This document shows positions 25,641 through 36,579 of a stretch of DNA of 64,000 bases, piece by piece. How positions within the stretch are numbered: the first letter of the stretch is position 1; every line of letters begins with the position of its first letter. The notes under the pieces are model-generated. The model saw only the letters and a program-made list of their open reading frames with translations, was not told where the DNA came from and did not search any database. The stretch comes from Isoetes taiwanensis (taxonomy: Eukaryota; Streptophyta; Lycopodiopsida; Isoetales; Isoetaceae). The stretch lies in assembly GCA_021234155.1 (NCBI GenBank), contig JAJEKV010000083.1, positions 1,072,213-1,136,212 of the forward strand, read 5' to 3'. Both the position numbers and the translations under genes were made by a program.

Positions 25641-27690
25641 ATGTTACGATATTTATATCTAAATAATGTAATGTTTGTTTATATACAGATCGCTAGGGTA
25701 ATTACCAAGGATTGCCAAGGCAGATTCCATCTGCTGGAGAATAAAGAAAAAAGCAAACGAAAAGTAGTACACTGTTTCTTTCTGTCCAAAGTAATGGACA
25801 AAATATGCATTCCAAAAATAATACACAGACATATGACTAAATTCCTGGGGGAAATAGGTGAACAGATTATGAATCTGACCATGTTCTCATGGAGATACAC
25901 TGAAAGCTTGAAAGAAATATGCTACAAACCATATTATATTTTTGCACAAGATTCGGAGGCAATATGCCCATCACAAAACCCAAGTCTAAAAGAGTTTATA
26001 GATCCCAAGATTGGGCACATCAGAACTACGGATCTCAAAATTGTTAAATGCAAAAGTCTTAGAAACCTTTTTAGTAAAGGACTTGGGCATATACCAGACA
26101 AACCATTAATATGGAGAGACCTAAAAGCAGAACTGAGAAAGGTATGTGATTCTATCTTTGATTGGAACAAATACAAGTTCTCTGATATAAGTGAAAGTGA
26201 CAAGATTGAAGTGATTAATGGGATACTTGAGCAAGCTGGCTCTGAAATAGATACATGTGATACAAGTATGGCTATAAGATTTCCATTAAATGATCCCGCT
26301 TGTCATAAAGAATATTGAATGGTGACGAAGAACCTCTACATATCTGGGGGTTGATAAGGCATCAATAACCCATCCTTTATATGCCCATGTCACATAAAAG
26401 ACATGGCCTTTAAAAAGGCTTGGCGATGGGGATTTTATGCCTCCGGGTAGTGAAAAGGAAAACCTATTGAAGGACCTCAATAAGGTAATAGAAGAGTATA
26501 TCAAAGGCATTCGAAGAGCCCTAAATTACCATATCTTTTAGGCTTATTTAAAGCCCACAAATCTGAGTATATATAGATAACTAACGCCCATGGCACTTGT
26601 GTATACGTAATCGGCAGAGATCATCCACAAGAGTACTTAATGAAATACTTGAACTTATGGCCCGAAATATCAAAAGATATATGTGCTAATATCAGCACTT
26701 TTGTGGGTAGTAAATTAAATGTCAACCGGATTGTTAATTCAATATATGATGTGGCAATCAATATACCCACGAGGATTGAGGAGGTGTTTGTAGCGCATAT
26801 CACCAAATGTTATGAGAGCATACCCTTGCTTGGGGACCATGGTATTTGCAAAAGACCAAAGAAATGGTAATCAATCTTTGGAACTATATGAAGAACAAAA
26901 ATAAGAATTATGAGTTATGGGTAAAACATTCCAAATGGGGTAAGGTGACAACTAAATGGTTTAAAAACAGCCCCAAAGGGAAAGTGCTGGTCCATGATGA
27001 TGAGCGAAAAAGGTTTACTATGATAAATAACTGGCTGCTAGCAAATTGCTATGTCCAAATGGGGAAAGGGATATGGCAGCAAATCAGGGGTATACCAATG
27101 GGATTTGCATGCAGTCCTAATTGGTGCAATATCTACCTGGCATGGTTTGAATTGGAATTCATTAGAAATTTAGCAAGGCAAGGAAGATTTGATGAGATTA
27201 AGAAATTTAAACATGTGTTCCGTTATATGGACGATCTCCTCGCCATTAATTGTCCTAACATTAAGAGATTCCTTAGTAAGGATGGACTGGAGAACGGGCA
27301 ACAAGTACAAATATATGACCTTAACATATTGGACATTAAGGAAGAAATAAGATACACAGATTTGGCTCCAGGAATACAATTTGGTAACCAAGCAAACTTC
27401 CTTAATATGACAATACAGGTTTATGACAGAGCATTAGGCTTGTTTCAAACAGTAAAATATGATAAAAGGATGGCACTACCTTTTGACTCTATTAAATTCG
27501 TACATGCACACAAATGTTGCATTTATACTTCCATGCTAGGAATGTGGTCATATCACAGGTTATGCCATGTCTATAGGTAAACACTAACCCAAGTAAGGCT
27601 GCAAAGGATATTATGGACCTAATTCAACAGTTTGTGTCCAATGGATTTGATGAAGAGAAGAATTATCAAATATATCAAATCCAGTGATTT
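25641..27690 (+). pseudogene. RTX ORF2, reverse transcriptase (frameshifted)
   Basis: Open from ATG 25,641 for 225 codons, then in shifted frames (26,640-26,870 and 26,846-27,580). RT motifs in order: AHITKCYESIP (motif A, 26,79x), a QIRGIPMGFACSPNWCNIYL segment (motif B, about 27,080-27,140), FRYMDDLLAIN (motif C, YMDD at 27,224-27,235), then a LNMTIQVYDRALGL strand and VKYDKRMALPF. The first catalytic Asp is replaced by His (codon 26,796-26,798, CAT for expected GAT), so this copy would be inactive if the base is right. No endonuclease domain is seen. The motif style resembles a GIPMG-type RT group widespread in eukaryotes and Penelope-like RTs rather than LTR or LINE RTs. Confidence 0.75.
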
Positions 27691-27828
27691 CCCTGGGATT
27701 AAATTTGACGTCAATGCCTTAATGCAAATGATCAAGGAATACTAGAAGGTACGCCTAAAATGTTATTTAATATTTCAAAAGGATTTCGTATTATAATAAT
27801 ACATGAAGCAGTATGGAGCAAACTATAG

Positions 27829-27935
27829 GGTTGTAAAAGACCCCTACTATAACAAGTAGGGGTCTGCTCACCCTATCAGTTACAGTATAAAATGATCTCA
27901 TTCTATTTGAGTAAAAACAGGGGTCCTTTATAACC
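27829..27935 (+). repeat. RTX 3'-terminal stem-loop set
   Basis: A perfect 11-bp hairpin at 27,838-27,865 (AGACCCCTACT, loop ATAACA, AGTAGGGGTCT) lies inside a competing outer inverted repeat, 27,829-27,845 with 27,919-27,935 (15 of 17 pairs). They sit just before the copy A/B junction, where a retroelement 3' recognition structure would be expected. Confidence 0.65.
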
Positions 27936-28343
27936 TTACGGCAGGAGGTAGGGTTTTTTTTGTGATCTGAATAGACATTTTCTTTAAACTTGATGTGGCA
28001 AATAAATGGTAAAAGAACCACCCATAGAAGATTCTAAATATGCGTACCAGGATTGACTGGTAGTACATCTAAAAATATGGTCCAGTCTACACCATGCAAA
28101 AAAATAATAGGCACAAGCTTAATTATGTCCTACCTCTAGGCTTTAATGGTGATTAGAGGTGGAAGAGCCCCCCTAAGTGACGAGAAATGAATCTACTAGG
28201 ACTAGGATTAGACGGCCGATGAAATTTATGACCGAAGTTTTAAGGTTCCGACCTAAACAAGATGGCGACCCTCGGTGATAAAGGACTTGGCAGGTCACAA
28301 GTGACCAAAAATATCTTCTAAGATTGTGGCGGGTAACTGAATC

Positions 28344-28664
28344 ATGGGTTTTAATTCAGACGGCTGGACTGATAGCCATAGCTATGAGGATGAGTTTACA
28401 CCAGACGTAGAGACGGAGAGGGAGCTTCTTTGGTGCAAAAATTCTGAAATACTTGAGCAACTAAGTATGAATAGGAGAGGAGGCGGTCGGAGCTTTGACT
28501 CCAAAAGAAGTTTTGATGATAGCAGAGGTGGATACAATGCTAAAAGAAGCGGAGGTTTTAACCGAAACCCAGGTGGTTACTTCAGGAACAGCAATAATGA
28601 GCAATATGTTCCCGAGACACAACAAAATGAGGATGATATTGATTCGGAAAACGAAAATCTACAG
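28344..28664 (+). CDS. RTX ORF1 exon 1, copy B: RGG-rich protein N-terminus
   Basis: 107 codons from ATG 28,344, intact. Acidic start (YEDEFTPDVETERE), then a basic Gly/Arg/Ser segment, residues about 45-80, with RRGGGRSFDSKRSFDDSRGG and further GG/RN repeats, resembling RGG-box RNA-binding regions, then an acidic tail (NEDDIDSENENLQ). The splice donor CAG|GTAAAA follows in phase 0. If unspliced the frame ends nine codons later. Function inferred: RNA binding, Gag-like. Confidence 0.6.
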
Positions 28665-29680
28665 GTAAAAACGAAGATTTACTGGTAAAATGAATTACCA
28701 AGAAAATGCATAAAGGAGTAGTCTACAAGCTGGACGGATTTGCTATCATATATTTATATTAATCTATACGTTGATTAGTTTACTATTATACATCGGAATT
28801 ATTTTGACTGTACATTTTTAGTAGATAGTTTAATATCAAGAGCAAAGGGTACATTAGGTGAAGGGCGAAGAGCCAAGAATCACCTAATGTACCTTTTGGC
28901 CCTTGGGTCGTTACCGAGTCTATCGCTAACGTTCTCATGATTGGCTGCAGGTACGTGGTGATTCTTCTCTTAATGTATCATCTTTGCTGTTATGGTGTTC
29001 TACTGGTCGAAACGGATGTACTGGTCTATATAGACTACATTATGTAGTTGCGGATTTAACAGTAATTGAAAATTCATAGTTCGGGCAAAGTCATGAACAG
29101 CCCCATGACAAAAAATAGTAGGTTGATGGGTAAGACTAATTTTACTCTTTGTTAAACATTGAACATGATGAAATAATCTGGCCAAATGTGGAGCATTTTT
29201 TATAAGTAAAGCTCGCACATAATACAGTACGACATTACCTCGGGTTTTTGGCAAAGGTATTTTCGGATGTTTTAATGGCAAATACGTTAAACCTTATTTT
29301 ATAAGGATAATGTGTACTATGGAATGACCATTCTAATGACTTGGGCATCCCATAGAATGGAAAAGTTTTGTTTCCAAAAGAATGATGACGGAGTTCAGAG
29401 ATTCAAAAAAAGAGTGTCAATAGTTTCTAAACTTGTTATCCATAGATTGGTGTACCGGACTCGATCTATTTAGATCTTTGGATGGAATGATAAAACTATG
29501 GAGGGATTGACCAAAGTAGTATGATGTGCTAGTAGGATTGTTGTCCGGACTAGTTATGTCCCGGGTTTTTTAGACACTTCATTTCTTTAGTTTAACTGGA
29601 GTTGCATCATATCTATTGGCAATAACAGGAATGAACTATTGAATGGTATGTTATACTCACAAAATGGTATAACTCTTCAG
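28665..29680 (+). other. Predicted intron of RTX ORF1, copy B
   Basis: Donor GTAAAAACG and acceptor AACTCTTCAG join exon 1 to exon 2 in phase 0 (..ENENLQ then DEEEAQADNIEF..). An inverted repeat lies inside: arms 28,844-28,860 and 28,881-28,895 (AAAGGGTACATTAGGTG with its complement, one bulged G), loop of about 20 nt; it is conserved in copy A at 16,534-16,585. Confidence 0.55.
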
Positions 29681-31230
29681 GATGAGGAGGAGGCACAAGC
29701 GGACAATATTGAGTTTGTACCTCCAAAGATGGAATAGAGACCTTGGACCGATTGGCTAAGCTACAAGCAAGATTACATGTCCAAGCTATGCCGCGTGACG
29801 CAGTATTATGTTGCATCAAAAACCACCAGGTACACATACAGATACTCGAAAAGGAAGCGTCCAGGAAGCCCGAGGAATTATCTGCTATTTCACATTTAGG
29901 TTTTAATGAATGGCTGGAGTTAGTTCCCAGGCTTAATAAGCTTGGTGAGGATTGGGACGAAATCAGCAAACTCATTGAGGATATATATGATGGCCTGCCT
30001 ACTAAAGTATATCACTGCACTATGGAAGAGGATAAGACCAAAAATCAATTCTTCAAAGGGGTGCTAGCTTTGGAAAAAGCCAATAAGATTAAAAAATCCA
30101 GCCTTAGTGATGTGATTATTCAAAAAACAGACACTTATACTGATCAGGATGATGAAGATGACCCCTTTGGGGAATCGCTCCTGTCTGAACAGGATAAAAT
30201 TGACATCGGCAAAAAAGGAGCCAAGAAGTGGTAATGGGGAGGATGATAAAGACTTCACCACTTTACTTTACACAATTGTCACCTTTTTCCCATTATTTCG
30301 TAAAGACTTGTTGAAAGCCACGCCATATTTTGTAATCAAGGGATTTGGAGAACAAAGAACTTTGAGCCTTAGCCCCCATTAGCCGGGCCTCATGGATCAT
30401 GCTCTGAGGGATTACACCCTAACAAGAAAAATGGCTAAAATAGCAGCAGAAAAAGATGGAAAAAATAGTGTACAAGGAAAAGTTTAAACCGAGAATTGAT
30501 CATCGGTTCTTTGATAAGAAATGTAACAAGGATACGCCCATATATGTAAGGCGAAAAGACATATGGCATATTCCACAATTACAAGGGATCCTTTCTATAT
30601 CAAAAGAGTTTGGCGAAGCATGTGCCCGTATTTCAAGTGTGTATGTGAACCCGTGGTGAAGGGTAATGCTTGTAAGGACAACATGACTTGATTGACCATG
30701 CTATCCGGTACATGTTTAATAATCTAGACCACATTTTCCCTGATATGTCAGTTGTTGCGCAAATGGTCTCAATGAGGAAGTTTATGAAGACTACTCTAAG
30801 GGACAGCATAATCGCATACATCTCGTATCTGGAAGTAAGAAACACACTTATTAATTAGCATGACAATGATGTCGACTACGCACCCATGGGGGCACACCTA
30901 AAAATTGGCTTCCCCCGTGTGTAAAATGGCAACTATATGCGAGAAAAGCATAAAACCAAAATCATTCATGAAAGATATGGAGGTCTGGTTCCAGAATGTA
31001 GCGGAAAGAAAGTCAAAACAGTTTAAACCCAGAACGCCATATGGAATGGTTGCAGGTTATGCTCCACCTCGTATTTACCTGGACAAAGTGGCTCTAGTAT
31101 GGCCGATAACTCCAACATTGAGCAGATTGGTACTCCAAGTGCCATGGGTGGCTCAGTCTCAAAGCAAAGACAAGAGCCAAATGTCAGAGATGGGGATGGT
31201 GTCATCCAACAGCTTAAATATGACAAATAG
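29681..31230 (+). pseudogene. RTX ORF1 exon 2, copy B
   Basis: Begins DEEEAQADNIEFVPP, then after one frame change an open stretch (29,743-30,234) with helical sequence LEKEASRKPEELSAISHLG and LNKLGEDWDEISKLIEDIY, then an acidic DQDDEDDPFGES. Further pieces up to TAG 31,228 match copy A. Breaks relative to copy A are small indels, often at CAG (for example TTTCAGAAAG versus TTTCGTAAAG). No catalytic motif is visible. Confidence 0.6.
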
Positions 31231-31799
31231 GTATTGGTACTGTCAATTACAATAACTCTTACCTTGTACAATTTTGTTACTCTTTGATGACATTTTGTAT
31301 AATGACTTGAGTCTTTGTATGAATTAGACAATAGTATATTTTGAATGGTCTTTCTAAGTTACGAAAGTACCTTTTGACAAGTGAAGCTGACATGCCAGTG
31401 TCCATGTCATGCTAGTACATACTGCTACTCCAGTTTTGAAATTTAAAAAAAAGGAGTATAGACCTATACAAGTTGACCATGACACCAATCAGATGTTACG
31501 ATATTTATATCTAAATAATGTAATGTTTGTTTATATACAGGTCGATATAGATTCGACGACTGTGGTAGTCCAGGGTGCACCTTGTTTAGAATATTTAGCA
31601 CAATAACATATATATGGCAGTCATGGTACATGGAAAAAAAATCTAAAAATCTATCGGTCCCCATTCATGAGAGTTACGCTTAGGCAAACCCAAGAGGGTC
31701 AAGTCTGTTTTGCTTTATGTTTACATAAAGGAAAACTGTCTTGATAATAAGGTTTTTATGATTTTTTTTTTCATTATTTTTATGTTTTTCTTCACAAGT

Positions 31800-31882
31800 C
31801 GCCTGCTGCTCTCTCTTTGTACTTGGGTCCCATAGGCCAGTTGGTCTCCGTGGACGATAAAATCATATTCTATTCTATTCTA
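31800..31882 (+). mobile_element. 83-bp LINE 3'-end insertion with 12-bp TSD
   Basis: Target duplications TTCTTCACAAGT lie at 31,788-31,799 and 31,883-31,894. The insert carries only the LINE 3' end: hairpin 31,834-31,847 (AGGCC, AGTT, GGTCT), CCGTGGACGATAAAA, and a tail with repeated TATTC. It is a severely 5'-truncated target-primed insertion, or a SINE-like derivative. Confidence 0.8.
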
Positions 31883-31894
31883 TTCTTCACAAGT

Positions 31895-34065
31895 TAGAGA
31901 GTAAGACACAAAAAACTACATCTCATTCCGAGGTCCGAGATGGGAGATATGGTTCTTTGAACATGACAAGTAACATAAAAGAATTGGAAGCAATCTTGCA
32001 ACTGAATAGATGTGGATGTGGCAACTCCCATGTCTTTCTTCTAACTTCCAATTCAATCCTTTCTTCCAACTTCATTGATACGCACTCACACTATTTTAGA
32101 TCACTTCTACTATCTCACGTAATAAAAGCCGTTGCCAAGAGCATCAATGAGCAACCATGATATCGCGAAGATAGTTTTACTTTCGAAAATGATTGTTGCT
32201 TTAACATTATAACACATCCTAAAGCCCAACCAGACCTAACCGGCAAACACGTGTACTAAGTTTATCATAAATTATATTTTGAACTTCTACCACATATTTC
32301 ACAATCATGAGTTGAAAAGGATTATTATCTTGATTCAAAATATGGCAAGTCTAAGTACAAAAACGTAAATGGTCCATGCCTATTTTAAATCAAATCTTGT
32401 ACATAATGTGTTACGTAACATGAAATTCAAGATCTATATTGCCAAGGAAGAGTCACATTCATAAAAAATATTGCCTATATAAAAGATGAGTTTTTTGTCT
32501 ATTATTTTAACTAAACTCCAATTTTGTGTAGTAGCAACCACTTCTAAATATAAAAAATTCATGGTTTTTCACCATATTTAAGTTGATAAAATTCTTTATT
32601 ATGTAGATATAAGTGGAATGTATGGAGTACCTCATTTATTGCTCTTAGAAAGCTTATATATGAGTATAGTTAAGCTATTTTAGTTCTATTTTTGTGTCGA
32701 ATTCTGATCAAAACTTGTTTAGTGAAAATTAATATGACTTATGGACACTTCAAAATACGATTGGACTATAGCTTTTAGAGTTGACAACTTATGGCCGCAA
32801 GTCTTTCATCGAAACTTGTTATAGCAAAGGAGAAATAATTCACAATCTCAAACAACGCTTTTGAGCTAAATATGGTTTGATGACCTAATGTAATGTCATC
32901 TAATAGCAAAGAAACATAAAAAATATGAAAATCAACATGTTTTATTATAGAACGCTAATTACTTTCAATTTTAGAAATGTTTGGACCCCTTTATACTAGA
33001 AAGTTTAGAGAATACGCTTTGGCCCCATGTAAAACTGCTGAATTCTATGAGGTTTGGGCAATGACCACAATATATCAGTAAATCTATTGGTCATGAAATC
33101 CTCCACGATCATAAAGAATTGAATGAAGATACCAAAAGTGGTGGTATCTTGTGAAATGGAAATTTCTCTTGTTAGTTTAAGTGGCATAGGGTATGTAGAC
33201 CAATTCTGGTGGATGAACCCAGAATAGTTTTAGTAACAACTCTATTGTTAAATTAACCTAACTTGACATGGGAAACCACTCTTACTTGCAATAAAACATG
33301 ACATAAATTAAATAAAATTTTCTAGGTCGATCGTTACAGTAAAGAACAAAAAGTCTAAATAACCCATACCACAACGTTAAGCAACGTGGATGAAGGTTCT
33401 TAGCTGTTATCCATTGAAGTGCTGCATGTGGCATCCATTCTATTCAAGAATGAATAATGGCTATGCCATTCTGAGGTAACTTGCAGCATCCAGTTGTTGT
33501 TGCTGCTTCTCCACCGCTGCACCATCTTCATGGATGCTCAGGCTTTGCGTGATGCCCGTATGTTCTTAGACTAGCTTGTATGTTCTCCTTGTACTCGTTC
33601 CTTGGCTTGTGGATCAAGGATCTCCCGTAAGAAATATTAGGGGCGACCACATGGTGTTCCACAATTAGAGTAGGACTCCATTGGCAATGGAGGCCTCCAT
33701 TTGGCTGGGGAGGCCGGTTTGGAGTGTTCTTCTCACGGCCTCCATTATTTGCCGGATCGAGCATGGTGGGAGGGCCTCTCCACCATTGGTGGATTGGGAA
33801 GCTGCGGAGGTGGAGTCCCTCAAAATGCCATGTAGCCCGGCCTACTTTTTTTAAAGGAATCCTACAAAGTGCCAGGCCACGTCAGCGAATTTATACAGCC
33901 TAGAATAGGAATGGCTCAAATTAGGGTTACCAGTATTTTGGATTTTCAAAAATGTAGTCCGTTGGCACCGTTCCGTTCCTCTTATAATACAGTTTCCACT
34001 GCTCCAATTCTTATAGATCACTTTGAGGTTCTGTTAACATCGGGATTTTGTTGAAGATCGGATTC
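31895..34065. other. AT-rich non-coding, upstream of the coiled-coil gene
   Basis: No domain is found. From about 33,480 the base composition becomes more mixed and a GGAGGCC-rich patch lies at 33,660-33,790. TTATAATA at 33,982-33,989, some 80 bp before the ATG at 34,066, is a plausible TATA box. This would be promoter and 5' UTR. Confidence 0.4.
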
Positions 34066-36030
34066 ATGGTGATCTCTGGCAACAAATCTGGTACCTCGGT
34101 CAGTTCTTTCTCTTCAGAGAATGCAACAGTTAGTCTGCACAGCAACCGATCTTCTGGAGATGGAAAAGGATCTAATTCAAGTTCCAATTCTAGCTTCAAA
34201 AAACCCTTGGCTGATCTTACTAACAGATTTGAAGAATCCGATGATGCTGTTTCTAAGCTGCGCCCTAGAAATATATCGCCGATTATGTTTAGCACTTCAA
34301 TTTTAGATTCTGTTTGCCCAAACCCGCCAAATGCAGGTAAGAAGCCTTCTTTGAAGCAGACAGTGGGAAAACGGATAAGTAAGTATGTATTTGGCAAATC
34401 TGACACATCTGGTTTGAATAAGCATGCTGGTAAAACTAAGGAGCAGATGAATCTGGCTATGGTAAAAACTAATCCGTCAAAGGAAGCTCAAATTTCGAAG
34501 CCCTCTTCTTCGCAGTTCAAGTATAAATGTGGAGCTGTAGCATTGCCAGAGAAAGATAAGTCTAGCCCTAGTTTTCGTAAGCAGTCTTTGTTTGGCAAAT
34601 CGAAGCTTCATGGTGTATCAGAACCAAAGAAGAAGGCAGAGATATTGGCAGATTCCCAATTGTCAGATCGGACTCCCCAGCCTCTGGATTACAGAAGAAG
34701 ATATTGAGAAGGTTATGGGAAGGTCTATTTCGAGAAAGAAGAATGTTCTAATCAGCAGCATAAATAAAAACGGTGATCCTCGTCCACTGTCTATGGTGAT
34801 AAGGAATGAAGAACAGCTTATTAAGCAGAACAAGAAATATGAAGAGCTATTGCAGAAGCAGGAAGATCTATTGAGAGAAAAAGAATCCGAGGTTAGTTCT
34901 TCCAGTTTTAGCTTTATAAGTTGCACTTTTTATATATTACATCAACATTTAGTTATAATCTTATTGGTTCTAGGAATGGCCTTTTAAGTTGTTAATGTTT
35001 ACATTTATTTACCATTAAGTTATAAACAATTGTTTCTGGCCATTAGGTTTTGTAAGTGATTTTTTGTTAAAACATTGTCTAATTTGGAGGCTACTTTGCA
35101 TGTGTATCAGGTAGAGACATTTAGACGTGCAGGCATGATGCTCAAAAGATTATGTCAGAATCAGAATGAGGAATTGAAAGCCCTCAAGTCAGCACTCCCA
35201 GAAGCAATAAGCGAAACATTGAGGCTGCGAGATCTATGTCAAAAGCAAGAAAGGGAGCTTCATGAGACAAAACTATAATTCCATCTCTACAAGAACAAGT
35301 TGCAGTCCTTACTCGACAATTGAACAATCTATCTGAAGGTATTGAGCAGGTAAGCGAGCGCTAGCTGTTAGATCAGACTTCTGTTGTGAATTATAATATA
35401 TCTTCCTATTGTATATACTACAGGTGAAATTGGACAGGATGGCAATGTCATCTAGGAGGAGTAGCCGCTCTATTCAATCAAGCGAATCTCCAGAAAGTTG
35501 GAAAAATGTCGAGGTAGTGAAATATCCAAGGACGTATGAAAATTTTCTTCTAGATAATTTAGACACTCTGAATTTCAGGTAAATACGAATGGAAGTTCAA
35601 GCAAATGTTCTGTGGCCACACAATCTTCAACAAAGTCTTCCAAATATAACAGCTCAACAGGCAGCCAAGGGAAGGAGGTATTCATGGCTTGAGTTGTGTA
35701 AGCAAAATTACTTTAATTGTGAAGCATGAAAGCAATGTTTTAATGTGCACATTCGTCAAGAGAAAACACTGCTTGGTTTTATCTTCATGTAAGATACTAA
35801 CCAGTTTTTAACGGCTGCAGATTTCCGAAAGTCCCGTCAATAGCTTGCTGACGGTGGATCATTTGGAAGATATCCTGCGCAAGTTGAACATGACTGCAGA
35901 GGAAGAATTGGCCTCTCTTGAAGAAAGATGTGCCAAAGCTTTTCATGACCTTGGGTTCTCTTCTTCCAAAAGATTAGACACGACTTGTCTAGATATGGAA
36001 CGACCACTACCAGCCAGGTTCATTGAGTAG
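34066..36030 (+). CDS. Coiled-coil protein, five exons (two apparent frameshifts)
   Basis: Exons 34,066-34,891, 35,111-35,349, 35,424-35,513, 35,579-35,677 and 35,821-36,030; all four introns have GT..AG ends and phase 0. The start ATG gives MVISGNKSG. Residues 1-210 are Ser/Lys-rich and basic, low complexity. About 240-350 is a coiled coil (EEQLIKQNKKYEELLQKQED, then LKRLCQNQNEELKALKSALPE and further heptads). Exons 3-4 are Ser-rich; the last exon is an amphipathic helix region with LEDILRKLNMTAEEELASLE. The frame shifts near 34,680-34,700 (one extra base or two missing) and near 35,275 (two extra or one missing); with those set aside it is about 486 residues. I do not recognise the family; a cytoskeletal or meiotic structural role is a guess only. 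Confidence 0.72.
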
Positions 36031-36579
36031 CTTGTTCGGCCAACCCTTTCTCTTTCTTGTCTAAATTTTGAGTCTAAGCATGGAAAACTTATTTCAATTT
36101 GAATCGTGTTAAAAACAAGAGGCATTGATGTGTAAATCGTCTTCAAGCTAGTTGCGTGTGCATTCACTCGTACAAATAAGATGCACGCGCATCTCATGGG
36201 TTGCCTTCTTTGTTTGAGGAGGTTGTTAATTGTTCTAATTTCCCCATGAAGGGCTAGAATGTTAGTTAATGCCAACAACTCATATCACTTTTGGCCTTCA
36301 TAAGACTTCTCAAAAATTTTGACCATTAGGTGGACAAGTAACCTTCAAAAAGATAGTTGAAGATGGGGTTTCCATTTTGCAACATGTACACTAAGATTTT
36401 GACCGTCAATGCATTACAATATTTTTGATATACATTGTTGGAAAAGCAAAAGGTTGGGATGGTGTTGGAAAGCCGGATTGAACGACATGGGTAGTTGGTT
36501 GTTTGTAAAATATTTTTGGATGAGAAACTTTATTGATTTCGTATGCAATTGTAAATTAGTTCTTATATTTGTGTGTAAT
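36031..36579. other. 3' flank of the coiled-coil gene, nothing else recognised
   Basis: Probably 3' UTR followed by spacer. No clear polyadenylation signal stands out. Confidence 0.35.

Larger units (their letters stand above)
15633..27953 (+). mobile_element. Unclassified retroelement (here RTX), copy A, split by Copia-1
   Basis: It begins with a T-run (15,633-15,651) and runs through a non-coding leader, ORF1 in two exons, ORF2 (reverse transcriptase) and a structured 3' end, stopping where the T-run of copy B starts. Copia-1 (17,483-23,966) interrupts ORF1 exon 2; removing it with one target duplication restores the sequence of copy B. No integrase, RNase H, GIY-YIG or apurinic endonuclease is visible. 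The RT has the order ITKCYESIP, QIRGIPMG..SP, YMDD. The layout and retained intron recall Penelope-like elements, but I cannot assign the family. Confidence 0.65.
27954..31543 (+). mobile_element. RTX copy B, lacking the reverse transcriptase
   Basis: It starts with a T-run and matches copy A closely from GTGATCTGAATAGACATT to ATATACAG at 31,543, where similarity ends abruptly and unrelated sequence begins, so ORF2 is missing. It follows copy A head to tail with no spacer. The break at CAG is also a possible splice acceptor position in copy A. Confidence 0.7.
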
